Notes: generated by a model from the letters alone, not told the origin. 64,000 nucleotides of DNA from Pseudomonas sp. LS44 (GCF_024730785.1 NZ_CP102830.1:1550001-1614000); one strand, 5' to 3'; counted from the stretch's first letter, positions 36,201 to 45,030 are shown. Made by a program: numbers and translations.

Positions 36201-37617
36201 AGCATTGGATCTCGGTCAGGGCACGCTGGACATTGGCTCCGGGTCCAGTTGGCAGCCGGGCAGCTTTGCCCTGGCTGGCAATGTGAACAATGGCGGGGTA
36301 ATCCATGCGGCGGCGAATCGGGTAGCGATCAGCGGCAATTACCGTTCACCCAACGATCAAGGGCGGCTCGAGGTGCTGGTATCGCCTGCCACGCAGAGTG
36401 CCGGTGGTTTAGCGGTGGCAGGGGACGTGCAGGGCAGCACGCAGGTGCTGTTCGGCAGTGATAACTCTCAGCAAACCAGCCCTGGCGAGATCTTAGTCAT
36501 CTCCAGTCCCAACGACGACTTGGCGACTGCCGCTAGTTTCGTGCCGTCCACGCTGGATAGCGGCATGGTCCGCCTCAACGGCAGCCTGACGCCCTGGAAC
36601 TTTGCCCAGCAGGCCGATCGGAACTGGTACCTCACGCCACTGAGTGGACAGAGCTTGCCAGAAGTCTCCGGCTACAGCGGCACTACGACATTGGGCAGTG
36701 TGTTGGCCGAGCAGGCGCTGCATAGCTCCGACGAGCGCTTTGCCGAAGTCCGTGCCTGCCAGCAGGGTGTGCGTGAAGGGCGCTCCAGTCAGGCATGCGG
36801 CCGCAGTTGGTCACAAGTCAGCTACAGCGACGCGAATCTGGCCAGCTCAGGGGATGTGCTGGACGGCAATGTGAGCACCGCTTATCTCGGTTATGACCAG
36901 TTGCACCAGGGCCAGACGGGCGAGGTGGATGTGCTGCTGGGCGCCTACTTCGGTTATCAGGATGCGGATTTTGATGCCCGATCTCCTGGGGCGAGCAGCG
37001 CGCAAATTGACGTTTCCGCGCCCACTGCGGTGGTCTATGGCAGCTTGTCGTGGGCCAACCAAACGTATCTGGACCTGAGCCTGAGCAGGGCGTGGCTGGA
37101 TTCGCAGATTAAAACGCCGGATGCCTTCAGTCAGACGTTGCATGGCCGTTCCTGGGGCGCCAGCGCGAAACTTGGTCGGCATTTCCCCATGCGTGGCAGC
37201 TGGTCGCTGGAGCCGCAAGTCGAGTTGGATCTCAGTCACCAGGATTGGGATTCCGGCACCGATCCCAGTGGTAAGCGCGTTGAACTGGATACCGATTTGC
37301 GCAGCCGTCTGGAGACCAGCCTGCGGGTGGACAACCGGCTCGACGCCTCTGCTGGCATGACGCTACGGCCATGGGCGAAAATCGGCGCGAGCTACGTGCT
37401 CAGCGGCGAGAGCGGCACGGTGCAGCTCAGCGCCGGCAACGACCAGCAGCGTATCGATGGGCTGGATCTCGGCGGAGCGCTGAGCTTGTCCGCTGGGATG
37501 TTGCTGGAGTTGAACGAGCAGCTAGGCGTTTTCGCGTCGGTCAGCCATAGCGAGGAGCTCAGCGGCGCCGATTATCAGAGCACCGAAGGCCGAGTCGGTG
37601 TGCAGCTGAGCTGGTAA
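30220..37617 (+). CDS. Giant type V autotransporter with repeat-built passenger
   Basis: A 2,465-residue protein. It starts with an extended signal peptide (MNRIFSLVWKPGLGGVVAAS, then a hydrophobic core ending SSALAA), typical of large autotransporters. The passenger is made of autotransporter-associated beta-strand repeats (GGLTKDGSGTLTL...NTYSGATTI). A longer unit around GNSRINSDAGLLTLNGAT recurs six times between residues 360 and 1300, so 31.1-34.2 kb of DNA is highly repetitive. From about residue 1490 come three larger repeats with VASGATLQVDG and LGAGDDSLTL. The last ~280 residues form the beta-barrel, ending in aromatic Trp (VGVQLSW). Two cysteines (ACQQGVREGRSSQAC) lie just before the barrel, unusual for this class. 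Likely a surface adhesin or biofilm factor. Confidence 0.92.
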   Translation: MNRIFSLVWKPGLGGVVAASEHARRGTGPAGANPANRLKTVGLLSLLLLEGLAGSSALAATRHWDSNTAAAGLGGSGAWNASNNLWGGMDGVNGPFASWNNAALDDADFRGTAGTVTLSGALTAHNLIFNTPAYILTGGTLTLGGSTPTINTAANATINSVVAGSAGLTKDGAATLTLGGVSTYTGATTISGGVLQLAAGNNRLPTATDVNIANAAGVALNLNNRNQQIASLTGGGAAGGAVTLGSGTLTINKASGSSAFAGIISGTGGLTKAGASTQILSGSNTYSGLTTVSAGILNIQNNTALGATSGATTVAVGAELQLQGGITVGAEALTLNGTGIGNGGALHSVSGNNSYAGAVTLAGNSRINSDAGLLTLNGATISGATRSLTVGGAGDTTINNVIATTTGGLTKDGSGTLILNGANTYSGATTINAGTLQLGTGNNRLSTATAVTIANVAGATLNLNGFNQQVASLAGGGSTGGAVALGSGTLTINKASGSSSFAGTIGGTGGLTKTGVGTQILSGTNTYGGATTVSAGILNIQNSNALGTTSGATTVASGAELQLQGNIAVGAEALTLNGTGIGNRGALHNVSGNNSYAGAVTLGSNSRMNSDAGLLTLNGDTVSGTTQTLTVGGAGNTLLNNSIATTSGGLTKDGTGKLTLTGASTYGGVTTVSAGALNIQNSLALGSTSGATTVATGAELQLQGGISVGAEALTLNGTGIGNGGALHNIAGDNSYAGAVTLAGNSRINSDTGLLTLNGATLSGATRTLTVGGAGNTAINNVIATTTGSLTKDGSGTLTLMGANTYSGVTTVSAGILNIQNAAALGATSGATSATSVASGAELQLQGGITVGAEALTLNGTGVGNAGALHNVSGNNSYAGALTLAGNSRINSDAGLLTLNGATIGGATRTLTVGGAGNTTINNVIATTTGGLTKDGSGTLILNGASTFTGATTINAGTLQLGTGNNRLSTSTAVSIADVAGATLNLNGFNQQVASLAGGGATGGSVALGGGTLTVNRASGSSSFAGDISGTGGLTKAGVGTQILAGNNTYSGATTINAGALNIQHGNALGATSGATSVASGAELQLQGDIVVGAEALTLNGTGISSRGALHNVAGNNSYAGAVTLAGNSRINSDAGLLTLSGATLGGATRTLTVGGAGNTTINNVIATTTGGLTKDGNGTLTLVGANTYSGLTTISAGALNIQNGNALGTTSGATTVANGAELQLQGDIAVGAEALTLNGTGIGSAGVLHNVSGNNSYAGTVTLVGNSRINSDAGLLTLNGATLSGATRTLTVGGAGNTTINNVIATTTGGLVKEGSGNLSLNGLNTYIGVTSIRGGNLQISTLAAGGATSAIGASSSAASNLLIDGGALRYIGGATATNRNFTIGAGGATLDASGSGALTWSGGPAYSFANTAANLTLTGTAASNVFSGALLNNGSGGLAVTKAGSGSWNLTGSSSNFATLQMQQGMLGVNGSVAVTNTSFLGADTTLNIASGATLQASATTATNLLGSTGQDTINVATGGLLRAAGDLADGDDQLLLAGALDTGTGGLSMGAGNDWLTLRDGASLSGLLDGGSGDDTVLLDNVLAVSISGAGLIGFEHLSKQNVGTVSFTGSSTIAAMDIAVGTSAIGAADSVTGVQNTNVASGATLRVDGSYSGSAGADRLVVSGTISGSGSVDLGAGDDSLTLNDGADLSALSAGLSAGAGDDSLIANFTGDATLGGVSDFERLNKTNSGILHIDGTAPSDFVEVAIDAGTLAIGPAGSVTGAQTTRVASGATLQVDGNYSGSAGADSLLVGGVVSGNGTIDLGDGDDRLAVTDGADLSALSSALMGGAGNDIVVADIASSARLGAAVGFESLEKLGVGTLGIYGPVTSVFDRVQVRAGTLLVASGVTVDPQATVVAGGATLQVDGNYLGTLGDDTFDVSGAVTGSGNIDLLSGADVLTLRNGASLIGFTGPLDGGSGVDTVRLDGFQGSLPSLINWEGVLLNNSALTQRAALDLGQGTLDIGSGSSWQPGSFALAGNVNNGGVIHAAANRVAISGNYRSPNDQGRLEVLVSPATQSAGGLAVAGDVQGSTQVLFGSDNSQQTSPGEILVISSPNDDLATAASFVPSTLDSGMVRLNGSLTPWNFAQQADRNWYLTPLSGQSLPEVSGYSGTTTLGSVLAEQALHSSDERFAEVRACQQGVREGRSSQACGRSWSQVSYSDANLASSGDVLDGNVSTAYLGYDQLHQGQTGEVDVLLGAYFGYQDADFDARSPGASSAQIDVSAPTAVVYGSLSWANQTYLDLSLSRAWLDSQIKTPDAFSQTLHGRSWGASAKLGRHFPMRGSWSLEPQVELDLSHQDWDSGTDPSGKRVELDTDLRSRLETSLRVDNRLDASAGMTLRPWAKIGASYVLSGESGTVQLSAGNDQQRIDGLDLGGALSLSAGMLLELNEQLGVFASVSHSEELSGADYQSTEGRVGVQLSW
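31090..34215. repeat. Intragenic repeat region of the autotransporter
   Basis: The block beginning GTGCCGAA...CTGACC and including AATTCGGATGCCGG (codons for NSDAG) recurs at about 31321, 32041, 32461, 32884, 33609 and 34026. Spacings of roughly 420-725 bp show units of two lengths, one with an added NNRLSTAT block. Such DNA can expand or contract by recombination. Confidence 0.85.
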
Positions 37618-37818
37618 TCCGCGCCGGTCATCTAGCGCGGACGAGCTGCGTGCCGGTTGAATTTGGCGCTGCAATCGACTTGGCCCCGCGACCGGTCGGC
37701 TGATGACAGGCGCTGGCCGCCAGGTTATCTGGCAGAAACCCCCTATACCCGAGCTCCAAGGCCGATATAATGCGGCCCTTTGCCGGCGATTCGTGGCCGC
37801 AGTTCCGTGGAAAACACT

Positions 37819-40458
37819 ATGAAAAGCGCTGAAATCCGTGAAGCCTTCCTCCGCTTCTTCGAAGAGAAGGGGCATACCCGAGTCGCCTCCAGCTCGCTGA
37901 TCCCGGCGAACGACCCGACTCTGCTGTTCACCAACGCCGGGATGAACCAGTTCAAGGACTGTTTCCTCGGCCTGGAAAAGCGCGCCTACACCCGCGCCAC
38001 CACCAGCCAGAAGTGCGTTCGAGCCGGTGGCAAGCACAACGACCTGGAGAACGTCGGTTACACCGCACGTCACCACACGTTCTTTGAAATGCTGGGTAAT
38101 TTCAGCTTCGGCGACTATTTCAAGCGCGATGCAATTACCTTCGCCTGGGAATTTCTGACCTCGGACAAATGGCTGAATCTGCCCAAGGAAAAACTCTGGG
38201 TCACCGTCTACGCCACGGATGACGAGGCCTACGAGATCTGGAACAAGGAAGTCGGTATCCCAGCCGAACGGATGATTCGCATCGGTGATAACAAGGGCGC
38301 GGCTTACGCATCCGACAACTTCTGGGCGATGGGCGATACCGGTCCCTGTGGTCCGTGCACCGAGATTTTCTTCGACCACGGCGATCACATCTGGGGCGGC
38401 CCACCTGGCTCGCCGGAAGAAGATGGCGATCGCTACATCGAGATCTGGAACAACGTCTTCATGCAGTTCAACCGCACCGCTGACGGCGTGATGCATCCTC
38501 TGCCGGCGCCGAGCGTGGACACTGGCATGGGTCTCGAGCGAGTCAGTGCGGTGCTCCAGCACGTCAACTCGAACTATGAGATCGATCTGTTCCAAAGCCT
38601 GCTGGCGGCATCTGCCAAGGCCATCGGTTGTGCCAATGACGGCGCGCCATCGTTGAAAGTGGTGGCGGATCACATCCGCTCCTGCGGCTTCTTGATCGCC
38701 GATGGCGTCACGCCGTCCAACGAAGGTCGCGGTTACGTTCTGCGTCGCATCATCCGCCGCGCTTGCCGTCACGGTAACAAGCTGGGCGCCAAAGGCGCGT
38801 TCTTCCACAAGATCGTTGCCGCTTTGGTTGCCGAAATGGGTGAAGCCTTCCCGGAACTGAAGCAGCAGCAAGCGCACATCGAACGCGTGCTGAAAATGGA
38901 GGAAGAGCAATTCGCCAAAACCCTTGAGCAGGGTCTGAAGATCCTCGAACAGGACTTGGCGGAGCTGCAAGGTACGGTGATTCCTGGCGACGTGGTGTTC
39001 AAGCTGTATGACACCTACGGCTTCCCGGTCGACCTGACTGGTGATATCGCCCGCGAGCGCGAGCTGACGCTCGACGAGGCCGGTTTCGAGCGTGAGATGG
39101 AAGCCCAGCGCGAGCGCGCGCGTTCCACCAGCTCGTTTGGTATGGATTACAACAGCCTGGTCAAGATCGACAGCGACACCCGTTTCCTGGGCTATGAAGG
39201 CACCAGCGGCACCGGACAAATCATCGCACTGTTCAAGGATGGCAAAGCCGTCGACGTGCTCGGCGAAGGCGAGGAGGGCGTAGTGGTGCTCGATCAGACG
39301 CCGTTCTACGCCGAGTCTGGCGGGCAGATCGGTGACTGTGGGTTTCTTAGTGATGAGGCGGGGTCAGGCGCCGGCGTTCGCTTCGATGTGCGTGACACCA
39401 CTAAGGCTGGCGGCGCCTATCTGCACCATGGCGCAGTCGTTAAGGGCAGCTTGAGCGTTGGCGCTTCGCTGGCAGCTGAGGTCGACGCTTCGGTACGCCA
39501 GGCCACGGCTCTCAACCATTCCGCCACGCACTTGCTACATGCGGCCTTGCGTCAGGTACTCGGCGAGCACGTGCAGCAAAAAGGTTCGTTGGTCGACAGT
39601 CAGCGCCTGCGTTTCGATTTCAGCCACTTCGAGGCGATCAAGCCCGAGCAACTGAAAGAACTGGAAGACATCGTCAACGCCGAAATTCGCAAGAACAGCG
39701 TCGTCGAAACGGAAGAGACCGATATCGAGAGCGCCAAGAATAAAGGCGCGATGGCCCTGTTCGGCGAGAAATACGGCGACGAAGTGCGCGTACTGAGCAT
39801 GGGCGGCAGCTTCTCCGTCGAGCTGTGCGGCGGTACTCACGTGGCGCGTACCGGCGATATCGCGCTGCTCAAGATCACCAGCGAAGGCGGTGTGGCTGCC
39901 GGCGTACGGCGTATCGAAGCGGTCACTGGTGCTTCGGCATTGGCCTATCTGAACGGTGCCGAAGAGCAGTTGAAAGAAGCGGCGGCGCTGGTCAAGGGCA
40001 GTCGCGACAATCTGTTGGACAAGCTCTCCGCAGTACTTGAGCGTAACCGCCAGCTGGAGAAAGAACTGGAGCAGATGAAGGCCAAGGCCGCCAGCGCTGC
40101 TGGTAACGATTTGGCTGGTTCGGCGGTGGAGGTCAAGGGTGCGAAGGTGCTTGCCGCGCGTCTCGATGGCCTGGATGGCAAGGCGCTGATGGCGCTGGTC
40201 GACCAATTGAAGAACAAGCTCGGCAGCGCCGTAATTCTGCTCGGCGGCGTGCAGGACGATAAAGTCGTGTTGGTCGCAGGCGTCACTCAGGATCTGACCG
40301 GCCAGCTGAAAGCCGGTGAATTGATGAAGCAGGCCGCTGCGGCGGTCGGCGGAAAGGGTGGTGGTCGCCCCGATATGGCCCAGGGTGGCGGCACCGATGC
40401 CGCTGCCGTGGACGCCGCTTTGGCACTCGCCGTACCGTTTGCCGAGCAAGGTCTGTAA
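37819..40458 (+). CDS. alaS: Alanyl-tRNA synthetase
   Basis: Start at 37819 gives the canonical N-terminus [19 protein letters not shown] and 879 residues, the full length. The catalytic core shows [16 protein letters not shown] and the class-II motifs; the editing domain has the zinc-binding HSATHLLH (near 564) and the C-terminal partner [11 protein letters not shown] (near 670). The C-Ala domain ends [12 protein letters not shown]. Essential core gene; lysC follows 99 bp later. Confidence 0.98.
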   Translation: MKSAEIREAFLRFFEEKGHTRVASSSLIPANDPTLLFTNAGMNQFKDCFLGLEKRAYTRATTSQKCVRAGGKHNDLENVGYTARHHTFFEMLGNFSFGDYFKRDAITFAWEFLTSDKWLNLPKEKLWVTVYATDDEAYEIWNKEVGIPAERMIRIGDNKGAAYASDNFWAMGDTGPCGPCTEIFFDHGDHIWGGPPGSPEEDGDRYIEIWNNVFMQFNRTADGVMHPLPAPSVDTGMGLERVSAVLQHVNSNYEIDLFQSLLAASAKAIGCANDGAPSLKVVADHIRSCGFLIADGVTPSNEGRGYVLRRIIRRACRHGNKLGAKGAFFHKIVAALVAEMGEAFPELKQQQAHIERVLKMEEEQFAKTLEQGLKILEQDLAELQGTVIPGDVVFKLYDTYGFPVDLTGDIARERELTLDEAGFEREMEAQRERARSTSSFGMDYNSLVKIDSDTRFLGYEGTSGTGQIIALFKDGKAVDVLGEGEEGVVVLDQTPFYAESGGQIGDCGFLSDEAGSGAGVRFDVRDTTKAGGAYLHHGAVVKGSLSVGASLAAEVDASVRQATALNHSATHLLHAALRQVLGEHVQQKGSLVDSQRLRFDFSHFEAIKPEQLKELEDIVNAEIRKNSVVETEETDIESAKNKGAMALFGEKYGDEVRVLSMGGSFSVELCGGTHVARTGDIALLKITSEGGVAAGVRRIEAVTGASALAYLNGAEEQLKEAAALVKGSRDNLLDKLSAVLERNRQLEKELEQMKAKAASAAGNDLAGSAVEVKGAKVLAARLDGLDGKALMALVDQLKNKLGSAVILLGGVQDDKVVLVAGVTQDLTGQLKAGELMKQAAAAVGGKGGGRPDMAQGGGTDAAAVDAALALAVPFAEQGL

Positions 40459-40557
40459 ACCTAGTGCAGCTGGGTCGCGGCTAAGTCCGGCGGCCCTTGG
40501 CAGTCTGGTGTGTTAACTGTTTAATGGGCGCCCTTCGCGGGCTGAGGCGGCTTTGAA

Positions 40558-41793
40558 ATGGCTTTGATCGTACAGAAATTCGGAGGCACCTCCGTCGGCA
40601 CCGTCGAGCGAATCGAGCAGGTTGCTGAGAAGGTGAAGAAATTCCGTGAAAGCGGCGACGATATCGTTGTCGTCGTCTCCGCCATGAGTGGCGAGACTAA
40701 TCGGCTCATCGACTTGGCTAAGCAAATCGGTGATGAGCCAGTGCCGCGTGAGCTAGACGTGCTGGTGTCCACTGGTGAGCAGGTGACCATCGCGTTATTG
40801 GCGATGGCGCTGATCAAGCGTGGTGTACCGGCGGTGTCCTACACGGGCAATCAGGTGCGCATTCTTACCGATAGCGCGCACAACAAAGCACGAATCCTGC
40901 AAATCGATGACCAGAAGCTGCGCGCCGACCTCAAGGCAGGTCGCGTCGTGGTAGTCGCCGGTTTCCAGGGCGTGGACGAGCACGGCAATATCACCACGCT
41001 TGGTCGTGGTGGTTCGGACACCACCGGTGTAGCCCTTGCGGCGGCTTTGAAAGCTGATGAGTGCCAGATCTACACCGATGTCGATGGCGTCTACACCACA
41101 GACCCGCGAGTGGTGGCCAAGGCTCAGCGACTGGATAAGATTACCTTCGAGGAGATGCTGGAAATGGCCAGCCTCGGCTCCAAGGTATTGCAGATCCGAT
41201 CTGTCGAGTTCGCCGGTAAGTACAACGTTCCGCTGCGCGTGCTGCACAGCTTTCAAGAGGGGCCGGGCACCCTCATTACCATTGATGAAGAGGAATCCAT
41301 GGAACAGCCGATCATTTCCGGCATCGCCTTCAATCGAGACGAGGCCAAGCTGACAATCCGTGGCGTGCCGGATATTCCTGGCGTGGCCTTCAAAATCCTC
41401 GGGCCGATCAGCGCCACGAATATCGAAGTCGACATGATCGTGCAGAATGTCGCGCACGATAACACCACCGATTTCACTTTCACCGTGCATCGCAATGACT
41501 ACAAGAGTGCGCTGCAGGTGCTGGAGCAGACCGCACGCGAAATTTCGGCGCGCGAAGTCAGCGGTGATATCAATATTGCTAAGGTTTCCATTGTGGGTGT
41601 TGGTATGCGCTCCCACGCGGGCGTCGCCAGTCGGATGTTTGAAGCATTGGCGAAGGAAGGCATCAATATCCAGATGATCTCTACCTCGGAAATCAAGGTA
41701 TCCGTGGTGATTGAGGAGAAATATCTCGAGTTGGCTGTACGCGCATTGCATACGGCTTTTGAGCTCGACGCCCCCGCCCGTCAGGGCGAGTAA
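40558..41793 (+). CDS. lysC: Aspartate kinase, with a possible internal start for a short subunit
   Basis: A 411-residue aspartokinase, first enzyme of the lysine/threonine/methionine route. The kinase domain starts with the invariant KFGGTSVG (residues 7-14) and holds [18 protein letters not shown] [11 protein letters not shown] near 150; two ACT domains (265-411) give feedback control by lysine/threonine. An in-frame ATG at 41299 (codon 248, [12 protein letters not shown]) follows AGAGGAATCC, a good ribosome site, just before the first ACT domain; in some bacteria such a start makes a separate beta subunit. That is inference here. Confidence 0.97.
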   Translation: MALIVQKFGGTSVGTVERIEQVAEKVKKFRESGDDIVVVVSAMSGETNRLIDLAKQIGDEPVPRELDVLVSTGEQVTIALLAMALIKRGVPAVSYTGNQVRILTDSAHNKARILQIDDQKLRADLKAGRVVVVAGFQGVDEHGNITTLGRGGSDTTGVALAAALKADECQIYTDVDGVYTTDPRVVAKAQRLDKITFEEMLEMASLGSKVLQIRSVEFAGKYNVPLRVLHSFQEGPGTLITIDEEESMEQPIISGIAFNRDEAKLTIRGVPDIPGVAFKILGPISATNIEVDMIVQNVAHDNTTDFTFTVHRNDYKSALQVLEQTAREISAREVSGDINIAKVSIVGVGMRSHAGVASRMFEALAKEGINIQMISTSEIKVSVVIEEKYLELAVRALHTAFELDAPARQGE

Positions 41794-41807
41794 GGCAGGT
41801 AGCCCGG

Positions 41808-41842
41808 AAAGGCGCGGTTTTGACCGCGCCTTTCGTCTTTTT
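41808..41842 (+). terminator. lysC terminator
   Basis: AAAGGCGCGGT (41808-41818) pairs perfectly with ACCGCGCCTTT (41823-41833) around a TTTG loop, then CGTCTTTTT. It begins 15 nt after the lysC stop. Confidence 0.85.
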
Positions 41843-41986
41843 GGCCGTAGGAGCAGAACTTTCTTTCTGCTCACACTAGTCAATACTGGGGTGAGGGTCG
41901 TTGCACTTGAGAAACGTGACGGTCGTCACCATCTTATTTTTGCAGACTGTTGTTGTCCTGAACTGTTTATCCGTGAGGAGAAAGGA

Positions 41987-42172
41987 ATGCTGATTCTGAC
42001 TCGCCGGGTCGGAGAGACCCTGATGGTAGGTGACGATGTCACCGTCACTGTACTGGGTGTGAAAGGTAATCAGGTGCGTATCGGAGTTAATGCCCCGAAA
42101 GAGGTGGCCGTGCATCGCGAAGAGATTTACCAACGCATCCAAAAAGAGAAAGACCAAGAACCAAGCCACTAA
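41987..42172 (+). CDS. csrA: Carbon storage / post-transcriptional regulator CsrA (RsmA)
   Basis: A 61-residue RNA-binding protein with the canonical sequence [20 protein letters not shown]; Arg44 in VAVHREEIY, needed for RNA binding, is present. It binds GGA motifs in leaders and controls secondary metabolism, motility and biofilm traits. GAGGAGAAAGGA precedes the ATG, itself rich in GGA. Upstream, between the lysC terminator and the gene, a perfect 14-bp palindrome GTGACGGTCGTCAC lies at 41916-41929 and may be a regulator site. Confidence 0.97.
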   Translation: MLILTRRVGETLMVGDDVTVTVLGVKGNQVRIGVNAPKEVAVHREEIYQRIQKEKDQEPSH

Positions 42173-42191
42173 TTTTTCTCAAATTTTTGAC

Positions 42192-42220
42192 TTTGCAAAC
42201 CGGGAAAACATGGGTATCAT
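42192..42220 (+). promoter_or_regulatory. tRNA-Ser promoter
   Basis: TTTGCA (42192-42197) and TATCAT (42215-42220) with a 17-bp spacer, followed by a GC-rich stretch (GCGCCCCG) just before the tRNA, typical of stringently controlled stable-RNA promoters. Confidence 0.55.
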
Positions 42221-42234
42221 GCGCCCCGTGTTGC

Positions 42235-42325
42235 GGAGAGGTGGCCGAGTGGCCGAAGGCGCTCCCCTGCTAAGGGAGTACATCTCACAAGGGTGTCGGG
42301 GGTTCGAATCCCCCCTTCTCCGCCA
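42235..42325 (+). tRNA. tRNA-Ser (anticodon GCU)
   Basis: A class-II tRNA of 91 nt including CCA. Acceptor GGAGAGG pairs with CTTCTCC (one G-U), anticodon stem CTCCC/GGGAG with loop CTGCTAA, a long variable arm, and T-arm GGGGGTTCGAATCCCCC. Anticodon GCT. Confidence 0.95.
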
Positions 42326-42392
42326 TTATTTAGCGTTACAGAGAGTGATGTTCGTAAGGCCGATAAGTTATTGAAAATAATCGGATTAACGC

Positions 42393-42420
42393 TTGAACAT
42401 CATATAAAGCTCTCTATAAT
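42393..42420 (+). promoter_or_regulatory. Promoter of the first tRNA-Arg(ACG)
   Basis: TTGAAC (42393-42398), 16-bp spacer, TATAAT (42415-42420), then a GC-rich discriminator GCGCACGC before the tRNA at 42434. Confidence 0.65.
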
Positions 42421-42433
42421 GCGCACGCTCAGT

Positions 42434-42510
42434 GCACTCATAGCTCAGCTGGATAGAGTACTCGGCTACGAACCGAGCGGTCGGAGGTTCGAATCCTCCT
42501 GAGTGCACCA
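42434..42510 (+). tRNA. tRNA-Arg (anticodon ACG), copy 1
   Basis: A 77-nt tRNA with acceptor GCACTCA/TGAGTGC plus discriminator A and encoded CCA, D-arm TAGCTCAGCTGGATAGAGTA, anticodon loop CTACGAA, T-arm GGAGGTTCGAATCCTCC. The A at position 34 is normally changed to inosine. Confidence 0.96.
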
Positions 42511-42584
42511 TTTTAAGTTGGTCTCTAGCGATAGAAAATCAACGGTTTTAACCAGTGGCGACCTGGTATATAAGTCACCAAATT

Positions 42585-42661
42585 GCACTCATAGCTCAGC
42601 TGGATAGAGTACTCGGCTACGAACCGAGCGGTCGGAGGTTCGAATCCTCCTGAGTGCACCA
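42585..42661 (+). tRNA. tRNA-Arg (anticodon ACG), copy 2
   Basis: Identical to copy 1 over all 77 nt; 74 bp of unrelated spacer lies between them. No strong promoter of its own, so it is probably processed from the same transcript. Confidence 0.96.
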
Positions 42662-42670
42662 TATAAAGAA

Positions 42671-42698
42671 AGGCCTGCAGAAATGCAGGCCTTTTTTT
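42671..42698. terminator. Bidirectional terminator after the tRNA cluster
   Basis: AGGCCTGCA-GAAA-TGCAGGCCT followed by TTTTTT. It ends the tRNA transcript and, on the other strand, lies 12-40 nt past the stop of the DUF4124 gene with its own AAAG/CTTT-type tract. Confidence 0.85.
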
Positions 42699-42709
42699 AT
42701 TTCGGCTTT

Positions 42710-43225
42710 TTATTTTCGCATACCACGCACGCAGCCATTTTCATCAAAGCTGACCTGCCGGCTGTGGCCTTGCTTGTCGTTGTACTGATAGCGCGTTTGG
42801 CCGTTCTGGCTGCTGACTTTGTCAGGCTTGCCGAGTGTGCTTTCGATGTCCGAGCGTGTCATGCCTGCGCGAACCTCTTTGCGGATAATCGCTTGGCGTC
42901 GCGCACTTCCGGTGACTTGGTTTCCGCATCCATCCTGACGCTCAGCGATTACTGCAACATTTTCCTTCTTTTTTGTTTTCGCTGATTTTGAGTGGCTTTT
43001 CTTGGTGGCTGCCATGGCGACGGGCTTGCCACTGCCTGGTGTTGGGTTGTGGGCGTCTTGCAGGCTTTGCGCTTGCGTGTCGATGCAGCCCTGCGAGGTA
43101 AAGGTCACCTTGCCGCTGGCGTCCTCACAACGAAAAACTGTTGCGGCCAGGGTGGGTTGGATGGTGGTGGAAAGCGCTGTGTAAAGCAGTGCTGCAGAAA
43201 AAGATGCACAGGTTTTCTTAAGCAT
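42710..43225 (-). CDS. DUF4124-type exported protein
   Basis: A 171-residue protein from the ATG at 43225 (GGAGGAC upstream). Residues 1-27 form a signal peptide (KKTCASFSAALLYTALSTTIQPTLA). A DUF4124-like block (ATVFRCEDASGKVTFTSQGC) follows, then a Lys/Ser-rich linker, and a C-terminal block (IRKEVRAGMTRSDIESTLGKPDKV) that resembles the SmpA/OmlA (BamE-like) fold. Cys residues are paired in each domain. Probably periplasmic; function unknown. Confidence 0.75.
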   Translation of the reverse strand: MLKKTCASFSAALLYTALSTTIQPTLAATVFRCEDASGKVTFTSQGCIDTQAQSLQDAHNPTPGSGKPVAMAATKKSHSKSAKTKKKENVAVIAERQDGCGNQVTGSARRQAIIRKEVRAGMTRSDIESTLGKPDKVSSQNGQTRYQYNDKQGHSRQVSFDENGCVRGMRK

Positions 43226-43545
43226 AAAGACGTCCTCCATGACGATCGTTGGCTAGCTTAGCTGTTCCTCTTTTTTCAGTGCTATTAGTGTCCTGTGGAA
43301 TGCGATCGCCGTCGCAGGTAAGCATTCCGTGATGTTTAATTTTGATGCGCAAATGCTTGTTCTTGCCAAGATTTGGTCACATACAGCAGTGCTAGCGGTG
43401 GTATCATTTTGGCCGTCAGCCCCGTCGGGGCTTGTTGGGCACCACCATGGACTTACCCAGTAGTTACTCAATTTTCCGATTGTCCAATCACGTACTGACT
43501 GATTGATCCCCTATGGTGTGCGCCGCCGGTGGGGTGGAGCGCGCC
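43226..43545. other. Divergent gap DUF4124 gene / mgtE
   Basis: This 320-bp region carries promoters for both sides. A hairpin AGCCCCGTCGGGGCT lies near 43419-43433, about 110 nt before mgtE, and could be a leader structure. No known Mg2+ sensor RNA was recognised. Confidence 0.35.
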
Positions 43546-44988
43546 ATGACTGAAGTTGAAGCCAAAAAGCCGCAAGAAAGTCTGCAAGAACGCCTGGCTC
43601 AGGTTGTTGACCTGCTGCATCGGCATAAGCTGGTCGAAGACCTGACTCATCGTCAGGATGGCCAGAACCACCAGCGGGTGGAAAATTTAGTCCACCGTCA
43701 GAATCTCGCCGAACTCCAGCGCAAGCTCGACGAACTGCACTCCGCTGACATCGCCCATATTCTCGAAGCATTGCCTCTCGATGATCGTTTGACCGTATGG
43801 CAAATGGTCAAAGCCGAGCGCGATGGCGATATCCTGCTCGAAGTTTCCGACTCGGTACGAGAGACGCTGATCGCCGACATGGACGATCACGAAATTCTGG
43901 CGGCAACCAGGGATATGGATGCCGACGAATTAGCCGATTTGGCGCCCGAGCTACCGCGAGATGTCGTCCATGAGTTGATGGAAACGCTCGATGCGCAGCA
44001 GCGCGAGCGGGTGCGTTCTGCGTTGTCCTACGAGGAGGATGAAGTCGGAGCACTGATGGACTTCGAAATGGTCACCATCCGGGAGGATGTCAGCCTCGAA
44101 GTAGTGTTGCGTTACCTGCGTCGTTTGAAAGAGCTTCCGGGCCATACCGACAAGTTATTCGTAGTCGACTATGACGGAATTCTTAAGGGTGTTTTGCCTA
44201 TCAAGCGGTTGTTGGTTAATGACCCGGACAAAGATGTGTCGGAGGTGATGGCGAGCGATCCAGTCAGTTTTCATCCCGATGAGGATGGCTATGATGCAGC
44301 GCAAGCGTTTGAGCGTTATGACCTTATTTCTGCTCCGGTGGTGGACAAGAGCGGCAAGCTAATTGGTCGTTTGACCATCGACGAAATGGTCGACCTCATT
44401 CGTGAGGAAAGCGAAAGTGAAGTACTTAACATGGCTGGTCTACGCGAGGAGGAAGATATCTTCGCCTCGGTGTGGAAGTCCGTGCGCAACCGTTGGGCCT
44501 GGTTGGCAGTGAATCTAATCACCGCCTTTGTTGCCTCGCGGGTAATTGGCCTGTTCGAGGGCTCGATCGAGAAGCTTGTAGCGTTGGCGGCCTTGATGCC
44601 AATCGTGGCGGGCATCGGCGGTAACTCTGGCAACCAGACGATTACGATGATCGTCCGTGCGATGGCGTTGGATCAACTGGGCACGGGCAATACGACCAGA
44701 TTGCTTCGCAAGGAGCTGGGCGTTTCGTTGATCAATGGTTTGGTTTGGGGTGGGGTGATCGGTGCTGTGGCCTATTGGCTCTATGGCAGTTGGTCGCTTG
44801 GTGTGGTGATGACCAGTGCGATGACCCTCAATCTGCTACTGGCAGCGCTTATGGGGGTTCTTATCCCGATGAGTCTTACTCGGCTGGGTAAAGATCCGGC
44901 GATGGGTTCGAGCGTAATGATTACTGCGATGACGGATAGTGGGGGCTTTTTTATCTTTCTGGGTCTAGCCACGCTCTTTCTGCTCTGA
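43546..44988 (+). CDS. mgtE: Magnesium transporter MgtE
   Basis: A 480-residue MgtE channel; the ATG at 43546 (GGAG upstream) gives the typical MTEVEAKK start. The N-domain (HSADIAHILEALPLDDRLTVW), two CBS domains (about 160-290, VSFHPDEDGYDAAQAFERYDL) that sense Mg2+, the plug helix and five membrane helices are present; the pore motif PIVAGIGGNSGNQ is near residue 350. It mediates gated Mg2+ entry. Own terminator follows. Confidence 0.96.
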   Translation: MTEVEAKKPQESLQERLAQVVDLLHRHKLVEDLTHRQDGQNHQRVENLVHRQNLAELQRKLDELHSADIAHILEALPLDDRLTVWQMVKAERDGDILLEVSDSVRETLIADMDDHEILAATRDMDADELADLAPELPRDVVHELMETLDAQQRERVRSALSYEEDEVGALMDFEMVTIREDVSLEVVLRYLRRLKELPGHTDKLFVVDYDGILKGVLPIKRLLVNDPDKDVSEVMASDPVSFHPDEDGYDAAQAFERYDLISAPVVDKSGKLIGRLTIDEMVDLIREESESEVLNMAGLREEEDIFASVWKSVRNRWAWLAVNLITAFVASRVIGLFEGSIEKLVALAALMPIVAGIGGNSGNQTITMIVRAMALDQLGTGNTTRLLRKELGVSLINGLVWGGVIGAVAYWLYGSWSLGVVMTSAMTLNLLLAALMGVLIPMSLTRLGKDPAMGSSVMITAMTDSGGFFIFLGLATLFLL

Positions 44989-44990
44989 AC

Positions 44991-45018
44991 AAAAAAACCG
45001 CCAAAAGGCGGTTTTTTT
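44991..45018. terminator. Bidirectional terminator mgtE / amrZ
   Basis: AAAAAAACCGCC-AAAA-GGCGGTTTTTTT, symmetric, so it works in both directions for the converging mgtE and amrZ genes. Confidence 0.9.
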
Positions 45019-45030
45019 ATTTCCAAAGAA

